From Actinomycetes bacterium (GTDB lineage: Bacteria > Actinomycetota > Acidimicrobiia > Acidimicrobiales > Microtrichaceae), in NCBI GenBank assembly GCA_023389745.1, contig JAEWED010000045.1, positions 1 through 18,236 of the forward strand: a stretch of 18,236 nt of DNA, in the 5' to 3' direction. The translations under genes and the position numbers were made by a program. Positions within the stretch are counted from its first letter, which is position 1. Every line of letters begins with the position of its first letter. Below the pieces are notes generated by a model. It did no database searches and was not told the origin of the DNA. It saw only the letters and a program-made list of their open reading frames with translations. This document shows, in pieces, positions 1 through 11,510 of this stretch.

Positions 1-21
1 ATCGCCGGCTGACCACCATCG

Positions 22-68
22 TCGGCAGTCTGCCGAGCTGAGTCCTGTGTCGGCGACGAACGTCGCCG
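22..68. other. Two hairpins upstream of the first TetR gene
   Basis: Two perfect inverted repeats lie in the 107 bases before the first gene: TCGGCA-gtc-TGCCGA at 22-36 and CGGCGAC-gaac-GTCGCCG at 51-68. A TGA at 10-12 could be the stop of a gene entering from the left, which would make these terminators for it. The second repeat is also about 28 bases upstream of the TetR -10 box and could be an operator. No T-tract follows either. The symmetry is seen; the function is inferred. Confidence 0.4.
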
Positions 69-95
69 GTGCAACGATGTCGGCCCGGTGCTCGG

Positions 96-101
96 TACAG
101 T
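96..101 (+). promoter_or_regulatory. -10 box of the TetR gene, leaderless layout
   Basis: TACAGT fits the actinobacterial TAnnnT -10 consensus and ends 6 nt before a GTG at 108, the distance expected between a -10 box and a transcription start. No Shine-Dalgarno sequence precedes the GTG. No convincing -35 box is visible. This supports a leaderless mRNA starting at or next to the GTG. Confidence 0.45.
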
Positions 102-107
102 CGTGAT

Positions 108-734
108 GTGTCGCTCCGCAACGATTCGAAGCCTCGGGCCAGCGCAGGCCGGATCCGGCTGATGGACGCCGCCGAGCAGCTGCTCGACGAGGTCGGCATC
201 GACGGGACGACCGGCGCAAAGATCATCACCGTCGCGGGGAACCGCAACTCCGCTGCGGTCAACTACCACTTCGGCAACCTCGACGAGCTCATCAGGGCGG
301 TGCTCGACCGGCGCGCGGTCGAGCTGAACGCCCGCCGCCACGAGCTCTTCGACGCGCTCGACGACGAGGGCAGCACCGACCCGCGCGTCGTGTTCCTCGC
401 CATGACCCGGCCGCTCACCGATCTGCTCGAGCGCGACGAGGGTCGCCGCTACCTGCGAGTGCTCAACCAGGCGTCGAACCACCCGCGTTTCGCCCAGGTG
501 GCACGTCGGGAGCTCGTGACCAGCGACGAGCGCGGGGGAGCGCTGCTCGCCCCGCTCGTCGCGCACCTGGGACCGCGTCAGCAGCGGCACCGGTCGCGCA
601 ACATCACCGCGTTCGTGTTGCACGCGCTCGCCGAGCAGGCGCGTGCCATCGACGCGTCGGAGCCCGACCTGCTCGGCCCCGAGGAGTTCCGCGACGACCT
701 GGCCGACTCGTCGCTCGCCGCGCTCGCCGCCTGA
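108..734 (+). CDS. TetR/AcrR-family transcriptional regulator
   Basis: A 208-aa cytoplasmic DNA-binding repressor candidate. The N-terminal TetR helix-turn-helix is clear: an AAEQLLDEVG helix, then a GTTGAKI-type segment, then the family signature AVNYHFGNLDELI, where NYHF ends the recognition helix. The C-terminal half is an all-helical ligand and dimer domain rich in Arg, Glu and Leu that gives no hint of the ligand. The open frame allows a GTG at 69, but that start would include the -10 box at 96-101, so GTG 108 was chosen; neither has a good ribosome-binding site. The gene converges on the SRPBCC gene, so its target may be itself or a gene to the left of the window. Family assignment is firm; target and ligand are unknown. 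Confidence 0.85.
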   Translation: MSLRNDSKPRASAGRIRLMDAAEQLLDEVGIDGTTGAKIITVAGNRNSAAVNYHFGNLDELIRAVLDRRAVELNARRHELFDALDDEGSTDPRVVFLAMTRPLTDLLERDEGRRYLRVLNQASNHPRFAQVARRELVTSDERGGALLAPLVAHLGPRQQRHRSRNITAFVLHALAEQARAIDASEPDLLGPEEFRDDLADSSLAALAA

Positions 735-754
735 GCTCGGATCCGGTGCGACGG

Positions 755-771
755 CGAGCGGCTACCGCTCG
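755..771. terminator. Convergent hairpin between TetR and SRPBCC genes
   Basis: A perfect 7-bp stem CGAGCGG/CCGCTCG closes on a 3-nt loop that is the stop codon of the minus-strand SRPBCC gene (762-764). It lies 20 nt past the TetR stop, between convergent genes, where a bidirectional terminator is expected. No T-tract is present, as is common in high-GC actinobacteria. Confidence 0.4.
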
Positions 772-1223
772 AGGTGCGCCGCCAGGTTCGCCAGCGACGA
801 CCCCATGCCCTGTGCGTGGTCCGTCGCGGAGATGCCCGGCGGCACGTCGTCGGCTCGGATCTCGACGAGCGTCCCTCCGTCCACCGCTTCGACGCTCCAG
901 GTCATCGTCATCGTGCCTGCCAGGTCCGGGTCGTCCGAGACGAAGTCGATCGCCTGCACCACCCGGACGTCCGGCACGACCTCGACGAAGCGGGCCTCGA
1001 CCACATCGGAGTCGTCGCTGTACTTGCCGGGCGCGTCGGACGCATCGGCGTAGGTGAGGACCATCCGGTACGAGCCGCCCGGACGCAGGTCGAAGTGATC
1101 GAAACGGGCGCTCATCCCTCCCGGGGGCAGCCAGTCGAGCACCGCGTCGGGATCGACGAGCGCCGAGTAGGTGTCCGCCAGCGGCGCCACGATCACGCGT
1201 GCAGAGATGTCGGTGCGTCCCAC
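762..1223 (-). CDS. SRPBCC (AHSA1/START-like) domain protein
   Basis: A 153-aa single-domain protein of the AHSA1 branch of the SRPBCC superfamily, small helix-grip folds with a hydrophobic pocket that binds lipids or other nonpolar ligands. Visible family features are an early ARVIVAP strand, the LVDPDAVLDWLPPGGM segment, the FDLRPGGSYRMVLTY strand pair, and a C-terminal helix reading GMGSSLANLAAHLE. The open frame extends upstream to 1976, but that extension is antisense to rph and lacks family sequence. GTG 1223 was chosen because homology starts there and a TACGGT -10 box ends 7 nt upstream. No catalytic residue can be named. It is divergent from rph; whether it plays any part in the rifamycin response is unknown. 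Confidence 0.85.
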   Translation of the reverse strand: MGRTDISARVIVAPLADTYSALVDPDAVLDWLPPGGMSARFDHFDLRPGGSYRMVLTYADASDAPGKYSDDSDVVEARFVEVVPDVRVVQAIDFVSDDPDLAGTMTMTWSVEAVDGGTLVEIRADDVPPGISATDHAQGMGSSLANLAAHLER

Positions 1224-1230
1224 CGCCGCG

Positions 1231-1236
1231 ACCGTA
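1231..1236 (-). promoter_or_regulatory. -10 box of the SRPBCC gene, leaderless layout
   Basis: On the minus strand TACGGT (TAnnnT) ends 7 nt before the GTG start at 1223, and no ribosome-binding site intervenes. No -35 box is evident. The tandem 14-bp repeats at 1257-1288 lie just upstream, where activator sites are often found. Confidence 0.4.
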
Positions 1237-1256
1237 GCGCCGTCGCGGCTCCAGCC

Positions 1257-1288
1257 TGCGGTGATCGTGGTTCGTGCGGTGATCGTGG
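1257..1288. repeat. 14-bp tandem direct repeat in the SRPBCC/rph divergent region
   Basis: TGCGGTGATCGTGG occurs exactly twice, at 1257-1270 and 1275-1288, a period of 18 bp. Measured from a leaderless start at 1223 the copies lie at about -34 to -47 and -52 to -65, suitable for a regulator bound as a tandem pair. They are about 90-120 bp upstream of the RAE-like palindrome. The repeat is directly seen; regulatory function is inferred. Confidence 0.5.
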
Positions 1289-1374
1289 GCCGAGGCCCCT
1301 TCGTCCAGCGTCCTGTCCGCCGCTGCGTCGCCCCACCGCTGCGCCCCTGCACGACCCACGATAGCGGGGGGTGG

Positions 1375-1393
1375 GGGCCTTGCCGCAAGGGCC
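1375..1393 (+). promoter_or_regulatory. Rifamycin-associated element (RAE)-like palindrome upstream of rph
   Basis: GGGCCTTGC-C-GCAAGGGCC is a 19-bp near-palindrome with 8 of 9 symmetric pairs. Actinomycete rifamycin-inactivation genes are known to be preceded by a 19-bp inverted repeat, the RAE, that mediates rifamycin induction; as I recall it, its core is GGGGCTTGC-n-GCAAGCCCC. The TTGC-n-GCAA core is identical here and the arms are G/C runs in both. It ends 98 nt before the rph ATG. Its TTGCCG could act as a -35 hexamer with a weak GACACT -10 at 1405-1410 (19-nt spacing), but that promoter call is tentative. The palindrome is seen; identity as an RAE rests on the remembered consensus and on the gene it precedes. 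Confidence 0.75.
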
Positions 1394-1491
1394 TGGGGTG
1401 TGCCGACACTGCACGTCGTGAATCGGCCGGACCAACGGTCGTCGCATCGCAGGAGCAACCGGGCCCGGGACGGGTCGGAAGGGTGGATCGG

Positions 1492-4089
1492 ATGAGCAAG
1501 GGCGTCACGAGGACCGAGGTGGCCAACCTCAAGGGGGTCGACCGGTCGTGGATCGAGCTCGTCGGCGGCAAGGCCGCCAACCTGGGTGAGCTCTCGCGGA
1601 TCGAGGGGGTCCGGGTGCCCGCAGGGCTCTGCGTCACGACCGAGGCCTTCGACCGCGTGGTGAGCTCGGCGCCGCCGGTCCGGGTGCTCGTCGAGCGGCT
1701 CGAACGCCTCGGTGCACAGGACCGGGACCAGCTCGTGTCGTTCGGCGCCGAGCTCCGAGCCGCTGTCGAGCAGGTCGCCGTGCCGGCGGACCTGACCGCG
1801 GCGATCGACGCCGCGGTCGCCGAGCTGGACGGGCGGGGCCGGTTCGCCGTTCGGTCGAGCGCAACCGCCGAGGACCAGCCCAGCGCCTCGTTCGCCGGGC
1901 AGGCGGACTCGTTCCTGCAGGTGGAGGCGAGCGACGTCGTCGACCACGTCCGGCGCTGCTGGGCCTCGCTGTACACCGAACGTGCGGTGGCCTACCGGGT
2001 GCACCACGGCATCGAGCACCGCTCGGTGCGGATGGCCGTCGTGGTGCAGCGGATGGTCGACGCCCGTGTGTCCGGCGTGCTCTTCACCGCGGATCCGGTG
2101 ACCTCGAACCGGCGCGTCGCTCGCGTCGAGGCGGTCCCCGGTTTGGCCGACGCGCTGGTGTCGGGCCGGGTCGACGCCGAGTCCCACGAGGTGCGCGACG
2201 ACGAGGTCGTCCGATCGGACATGGTCTCGGGACGAGGACCGAGGCTCCTCGACGACGGCCAGATCCTGCGCCTCGTCGAGCTCGGGCGCCGGGTCGCCGA
2301 CCACTTCGGGGGCCCGCAGGACATCGAGTGGTGCCTGGACGGCGACGACATCCAGCTCGTCCAGAGCCGGCCGATCACGACGCTGTTCCCGGTGCCCGAG
2401 CGCGACGACGGCGAACGCCACGTGTACGTGTCGGTCGGCCACCAGCAGATGATGACCGACCCCATGAAGCCGCTCGGCCGTTCCCTGTTCCAGCTCACCG
2501 CGCTCCGGCCGATGTACGACGCCGCGGGCCGCCTCTTCGTCGACATCACCGACGCCCTCGCCTCGCCTGCCGGGCGTGAGGCGATGGTCGCGATGCTGGG
2601 CCGCTCCGACCCGCTGATCGGCGACGCGCTCGGCACGCTGCTGGCACGAGACGGTCTCGACGACACGGCCGAGGGCACCGCTGCGTCGGCGGCAGCGCCC
2701 CCGGCCGCGCCCCCGGCCGGCGTGGCGCCGCCCGCCGATCCCGATCCCGCGATCGTGCCGGAGCTGATCGAGCGGACCCAGGCGTCGATCGAACGCCTGC
2801 GACGTGAGCTCCACCCCCTGCAGGGCAGCGAGCTGCTCGACGCGATCGTGGCCGACGTGCCCGAGCTGCAGCGGTGTCTGGCGGACCCCGACGGCATGCC
2901 GCTGATCATGGCCGGCATGGAGGCGGCGTTCTGGCTCAACGAGCACCTCGGGGAGTGGCTCGGAGAGCCGCAGGCGGCTGACACGCTCGCCCGGTCGGTG
3001 CCCCACAACATCACCTCCGAGATGGGGCTCGCGCTGCTCGACGTCGCGGATGCCATCCGGCCGCACCCCGAGGTCGTCGAGCACCTCCGCAGGGCCGCCG
3101 GTCCCGCCGTCCTGAAGGAGATGGGGGGCCTGGATGAGATGGAGGGCCTGGACGGTCTGGCGGCGCTCGAGGGTGGGAGTGACGCGCGGGCGGCCATCGA
3201 CGGCTTCCTCGACCGGTACGGCATGCGGTGCGTCGGTGAGATCGACATCACCCGACCCCGGTGGAGCGAACGGCCCGCCGATCTCGTCCCGCTGATCCTC
3301 GGCAACGTCGAGCGCTTCGAGCCCGGCGAACGCGCCCGTCGCTTCGAACAGGGTCGCCAGCAGGCGATCGCGAAGGAACGAGAGGTGCTCGACCGTCTGG
3401 CGGAGCTGCCCGACGGCGCGGCGAAGGTGGAGCAGACGCAGCGCATGATCGAGCGGCTGCGGACCTGCAGCGGCTACCGGGAGTACCCCAAGTACGGCCT
3501 GGTGTGCCGCTACGCGGTCTACAAGGCGGCGCTGCACGCCGAAGCGGCTCGGCTCGTCGAGGCGGGTGTGCTGGAGCGGGTCGACGACATCGACGACCTC
3601 ACGTTCCAGGAGCTCCAGGAGGTCGTGCGCACCGGGCTCGTCGATCGTGAGCTGCTGGCCCGGCGCCGTGAGGAGCACCTGTCCTTCCAGGCGCTCACCC
3701 CGCCACGGGTGCTGACCTCGGACGGCGAGGCCGTTGCCGGTTCGTACCGTCGCGACGACACGCCCGACGGAGCGCTGGTCGGACTCGCCGTGTCCGCGGG
3801 AGTCGTCGAGGGCCGTGCCCGGGTCCTGCGCGACATCGCGGACGGCGACGTCGAGGAGGGCGACATCCTGGTCACGACCTTCACCGATCCCAGCTGGTCG
3901 CCCCTGTTCGTCGCCATCGGCGGGCTCGTGACCGAGGTGGGCGGGGTGATGACCCACGGCGCGGTCGTCGCCCGGGAGTACGGCCTGCCCGCCGTCGTCG
4001 GGGTGCAGCAGGCGACGCAGCTGATCCGCGACGGGCAGCGCATCAGGGTGCACGGCGGAGCCGGCTACGTGGAGCTGCTCGACGGCTGA
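1492..4089 (+). CDS. rph: Rifamycin-inactivating phosphotransferase (Rph)
   Basis: An 865-aa dikinase-type enzyme expected to inactivate rifamycins by ATP-driven phosphorylation of an ansa-chain hydroxyl, releasing AMP and phosphate. The N-terminal ATP-binding domain (about 10-300) carries GGKAANLGEL (25-34), VRSSATAEDQPSASFAGQ with R121, and E279, Q291, R293. The central rifamycin-binding domain (about 305-755) has SVGHQQMMTDPMKPLG, YGMRCVGEIDITRPRWSE and GYREYPKYGL. The C-terminal swivelling domain has VMTHGAVVAREYGLPAVVGV with catalytic H822. PEP synthase (about 790 aa) has its His mid-protein, so domain order and length favour Rph. An Ala/Pro-rich stretch at about 394-423 looks like a flexible insert. 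ATG 1492 follows GGAAGGG at 1477-1483; an in-frame GTG at 1483 is less likely. An RAE-like site lies upstream. Activity on rifamycin is inferred from family. Confidence 0.88.
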   Translation: MSKGVTRTEVANLKGVDRSWIELVGGKAANLGELSRIEGVRVPAGLCVTTEAFDRVVSSAPPVRVLVERLERLGAQDRDQLVSFGAELRAAVEQVAVPADLTAAIDAAVAELDGRGRFAVRSSATAEDQPSASFAGQADSFLQVEASDVVDHVRRCWASLYTERAVAYRVHHGIEHRSVRMAVVVQRMVDARVSGVLFTADPVTSNRRVARVEAVPGLADALVSGRVDAESHEVRDDEVVRSDMVSGRGPRLLDDGQILRLVELGRRVADHFGGPQDIEWCLDGDDIQLVQSRPITTLFPVPERDDGERHVYVSVGHQQMMTDPMKPLGRSLFQLTALRPMYDAAGRLFVDITDALASPAGREAMVAMLGRSDPLIGDALGTLLARDGLDDTAEGTAASAAAPPAAPPAGVAPPADPDPAIVPELIERTQASIERLRRELHPLQGSELLDAIVADVPELQRCLADPDGMPLIMAGMEAAFWLNEHLGEWLGEPQAADTLARSVPHNITSEMGLALLDVADAIRPHPEVVEHLRRAAGPAVLKEMGGLDEMEGLDGLAALEGGSDARAAIDGFLDRYGMRCVGEIDITRPRWSERPADLVPLILGNVERFEPGERARRFEQGRQQAIAKEREVLDRLAELPDGAAKVEQTQRMIERLRTCSGYREYPKYGLVCRYAVYKAALHAEAARLVEAGVLERVDDIDDLTFQELQEVVRTGLVDRELLARRREEHLSFQALTPPRVLTSDGEAVAGSYRRDDTPDGALVGLAVSAGVVEGRARVLRDIADGDVEEGDILVTTFTDPSWSPLFVAIGGLVTEVGGVMTHGAVVAREYGLPAVVGVQQATQLIRDGQRIRVHGGAGYVELLDG

Positions 4090-4109
4090 CCCTTCTGCTC
4101 GATGACGTG

Positions 4110-4155
4110 CCCGGTCCCTGCCGAGTCGGTCGGTGTCGACTCGGGAGGGACCGGG
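4110..4155 (+). terminator. 19-bp-stem hairpin between rph and treS-mak
   Basis: The arms at 4110-4128 and 4137-4155 are complementary at 18 of 19 positions, around an 8-nt loop (gtcggtgt). The only mismatch is the G at 4120 facing the G at 4145. It starts 20 nt after the rph stop and its 3' arm ends exactly where the likely treS-mak ribosome-binding site (4155-4162) begins. It may be a terminator isolating rph, although no T-tract follows, or a leader hairpin that affects treS-mak translation. Confidence 0.65.
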
Positions 4156-4167
4156 TAAGGGGTCCGG

Positions 4168-9464
<5,297 letters not shown>

Positions 9465-9474
9465 CCTCCGGCGG

Positions 9475-9915
9475 ATGTCGACCGCCTCGCTCGCCGCCGC
9501 CGACCTGTCGACCCAGCTCGACGGGATCACCGGGACGCTGCGGATGTTCGGCGACTGGTTCGGCAGGCCCTACGACAACCACCACGTGGCGGTCGGCGTG
9601 CACGCCGACGGCGAGATGCTCGTGATCGACTTCGACGGCGGCGAACGGCTCGAGGTCGACCGCCCCCACGGATGGCGCATCGACGACCGCGGGCTCCGCA
9701 TCGGCGGGGCGACCCGTGTCGTGTGGCGCTGGCACCACTACGGCCGACCGCGGACCTCCGAGAACCGACGGACGATCGAACACCGACGGTCGCCCGACGG
9801 CATCCTCTCCTGGACCGACGCGGAATGGGGGACCGGTCACATGGCGACCTCCCCGGACGAGCCGGCGGTCGAGGTGATCCGGCAGGTCTGGCCGACCCGC
9901 CACGGCGACTCGTAG
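9475..9915 (+). CDS. Conserved-looking hypothetical protein, soluble
   Basis: A 146-aa protein whose family I do not recognise. It is hydrophilic, with no signal peptide or membrane segment. The middle (about 35-100) alternates short strands and turns and is rich in His, Trp and Arg, including DNHHVAVGVHADGEM, HGWRIDDRG and VVWRWHHYGRP, which suggests a small beta-rich fold. ATG 9475 lies 10 nt after the glgB stop; a longer frame to 9424 would overlap glgB and was not used. The coding reading is supported by codon bias and by a stop just before the convergent TetR gene. Its place after glgB might tie it to glucan metabolism, but nothing in the protein shows this. Confidence 0.7.
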   Translation: MSTASLAAADLSTQLDGITGTLRMFGDWFGRPYDNHHVAVGVHADGEMLVIDFDGGERLEVDRPHGWRIDDRGLRIGGATRVVWRWHHYGRPRTSENRRTIEHRRSPDGILSWTDAEWGTGHMATSPDEPAVEVIRQVWPTRHGDS

Positions 9916-9940
9916 CCCGGAACGCGGCGGTCGCGCCGAC

Positions 9941-9955
9941 GACCGGCCGCCGGTC
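9941..9955. terminator. Short convergent hairpin
   Basis: GACCGG-ccg-CCGGTC is a perfect 6-bp stem with a 3-nt loop in the 38-nt gap between two convergent stops, overlapping the last bases of the TetR gene. The position suits a bidirectional terminator; the stem is short and lacks a T-tract. Confidence 0.3.
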
Positions 9956-10571
9956 AGGAGCCCTTCGTCGACGACAGCAGCATCTCCTCGATCCGAGCCC
10001 TGAGCTCCGGGGTGTCCTCGTCGCCGGCGAGCACGCTCGCGAAGAGGGCGGCGCCGGCGGCCAGCACGATGATCGCCCTGGCGTCCAGCGCCGCGTCGGC
10101 GTGGGAGTCGTCGCCCTGCGCCGCGAAGATCTCGACGGGCGCAGAGGTGAAGGTCGACCACAACACCTCGCGCAGCTCCGGCTGGTCACGGATCGCGGCG
10201 AGCAGGCCGGGTGCCGCAGCGCGGACGACCGGCCGGTCGAAGATCTCGACGCTCGCGGTCGCGACCCAGCGGATCCACCCTTCGCGATCGACGCCCTCGA
10301 ACGGGGCCAGGTCGGGTGCGGCACCGATGACCGCGTCGAGCACGAGCTCGGCCTTCGTGGGCCATCGGCGCAGCACCGCAGCCCGACTCACCCCGGCGAG
10401 GCGAGCCACGCCGCGCACCGTCGTCGCGTCCCACCCGCTCTCGGTCAGCATCGTCCGGGTCGCCTCGAGCACGCGTTCGTCGATCGACGGGTCCCTCGGC
10501 CGGCCGCCCAGGGTCCCTGGGCCGGTCCCGGTCTCCTGGCCGGTCACGGTCGTTTGGCCGGTCTGGGTCAC
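9954..10571 (-). CDS. TetR/AcrR-family transcriptional regulator, divergent from the SDR gene
   Basis: A 205-aa TetR protein. After a Thr/Gly/Gln-rich tail (1-22) comes GGRPRDPSIDERVLEATRTML, then the helix-turn-helix TTVRGVARLAGVSRAAVLRRWPTKAELV, where RRWPTK takes the place of the usual YxHFxxK. The C-terminal half is a helical ligand domain with the Ala-rich helix DARAIIVLAAGAALFASVLAG. The start is GTG 10571, 6 nt after a TACCAT -10 box; an in-frame GTG at 10547 would remove the first 8 residues of the tail. It shares a short divergent region with the SDR gene, so it probably controls itself and the SDR. The ligand is unknown; an acyl-CoA or nonpolar compound would fit the neighbours. Confidence 0.88.
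   Translation of the reverse strand: MTQTGQTTVTGQETGTGPGTLGGRPRDPSIDERVLEATRTMLTESGWDATTVRGVARLAGVSRAAVLRRWPTKAELVLDAVIGAAPDLAPFEGVDREGWIRWVATASVEIFDRPVVRAAAPGLLAAIRDQPELREVLWSTFTSAPVEIFAAQGDDSHADAALDARAIIVLAAGAALFASVLAGDEDTPELRARIEEMLLSSTKGS
10520..10563. repeat. Three GGCCGGTC copies at exact 18-bp spacing
   Basis: GGCCGGTC occurs at 10520-10527, 10538-10545 and 10556-10563. In the TetR reading frame the 18-bp period equals six codons and yields related blocks TGQTTV, TGQETG and TGPGTL. If the TetR gene in fact starts further downstream, the copies would instead be phased sites in its leader. The third copy overlaps the proposed SDR -35 box. Confidence 0.55.
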
Positions 10572-10592
10572 GCAGATATGGTACCAGCGGTA
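10554..10592. promoter_or_regulatory. Overlapping divergent promoters and operator for TetR and SDR
   Basis: On the plus strand TTGGCC (10554-10559), a 17-nt spacer and TATGGT (10577-10582) form a plausible SDR promoter. On the minus strand TACCAT (10583-10578) is a -10 box ending 6 nt before the TetR GTG. The two -10 boxes share five base pairs. A palindrome TACC-agc-GGTA (10582-10592) overlaps them, placed for a repressor such as the adjacent TetR to block both directions. Sequence and spacing are seen; binding is inferred. Confidence 0.55.
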
Positions 10593-10653
10593 TCGGAGCC
10601 TCGGGTCGACGGCAGGTGCGCCGTCGCAGGGGTGGCAGCAGCCAGGAGCGCAG

Positions 10654-11463
10654 ATGAAGTCACTTCGTCACCGGGTGGCCGTGGTCACCGGAGCGGGCAG
10701 TGGAATCGGTCGAGCCACCAGCGAGGCGCTCGCCGAGCGGGGCGTCGACATCGCCGTGCTCGACGCCAACGAGGAACGGGCACACGAGACGGCCGCGGCG
10801 ATCCGAGCGCTCGGGCGCCGGGCGTCGGTGCACGTCGCCGACGTGCGTGACGCCGAGCGCTTCGAAGCCGTCGCCGCCGAGGTGGTCGACGAGCACGGCG
10901 GCTGCAACATCCTGGTGAACAACGCCGGCGTGACGTCGGCCGGCTCGTTCGAGGAGGAGTCGCTCGACGACCTCCACTGGATCGTCGACATCAACGTGTG
11001 GGGCGTGGTGAACGGCTGCCGTGCGTTCCTTCCCGTGCTGCACGAGGCCGACGAGGCGCACATCGTGAACCTGTCGAGCATGGTCGGGCTGCTCGGCCTG
11101 CCGCACAACACCGCCTACTCGCTGACCAAGGGTGCGGTGCGCGGGTTCAGCGAGGCGCTGCGCGCCGAGCTCGTCACGACCGACATCGGCCTCACGGTGG
11201 TCTTCCCGGGAGCGATCCGCACCGACATCACCAACACCGCGAGGGGCACCCACGCCGAGAAGCTGGCGACGATGGGGCAGTCGCGCTTCGCCCCGATCGC
11301 GATGCGCCCGCCGTCGGCCGTGGCCCGCCGCATCGTGCACGCGATCGAGCACGACCGCGCCCGGGTGACGGTCGGTCCCGACGCGAGGGCGGTCGACCTG
11401 CTCACCCGGGTGCTGCCCGGCCGCTCCGGCCTCGTGGGCCGACTCACCTCCCGGATCGCCTGA
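10654..11463 (+). CDS. Short-chain dehydrogenase/reductase (SDR)
   Basis: A 269-aa classical SDR, an NAD(P)-dependent oxidoreductase with a Rossmann fold, likely acting on a secondary alcohol or ketone. The cofactor loop is TGAGSGIG (12-19), followed by LDAN (acidic residue after beta-2, suggesting NAD preference), VADVRD, NNAG, and the catalytic set NLSSMVG (S142), Y155 and K159 in YSLTK, with the usual 13-residue Ser-Tyr spacing. The PGAIRTDI motif follows. The C-terminal tail contains DLLTRVLPGR, typical of a group of mycobacterial-like SDRs. ATG 10654 has AGGAG at 10644-10648; the much longer upstream frame is antisense to the TetR gene. The substrate cannot be read from sequence. Confidence 0.92.
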   Translation: MKSLRHRVAVVTGAGSGIGRATSEALAERGVDIAVLDANEERAHETAAAIRALGRRASVHVADVRDAERFEAVAAEVVDEHGGCNILVNNAGVTSAGSFEEESLDDLHWIVDINVWGVVNGCRAFLPVLHEADEAHIVNLSSMVGLLGLPHNTAYSLTKGAVRGFSEALRAELVTTDIGLTVVFPGAIRTDITNTARGTHAEKLATMGQSRFAPIAMRPPSAVARRIVHAIEHDRARVTVGPDARAVDLLTRVLPGRSGLVGRLTSRIA

Positions 11464-11466
11464 CCC

Positions 11467-11493
11467 GGCCCGACCCGCTCGGCGGGTCGGGCC
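11467..11493. terminator. Bidirectional hairpin terminator between SDR and thiolase
   Basis: GGCCCGACCCGC-tcg-GCGGGTCGGGCC is a perfect 12-bp stem with a 3-nt loop, starting 4 nt after the SDR stop and ending 17 nt before the thiolase stop. Its location between convergent genes fits a shared terminator. There is no T-tract on either strand. Confidence 0.7.
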
Positions 11494-11510
11494 ATGTCGG
11501 ACGGGCTGGA

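Noticed and set aside
1224..1976. N-terminal extension of the SRPBCC gene
   Set aside because: It runs antisense into rph and lacks family sequence; homology and the -10 spacing place the start at 1223.
1492..4089. Canonical phosphoenolpyruvate synthase (PpsA)
   Set aside because: PpsA has the phospho-His mid-protein and the PEP-binding barrel C-terminal. Here the His is at 822 of 865, with Rph-type central motifs.
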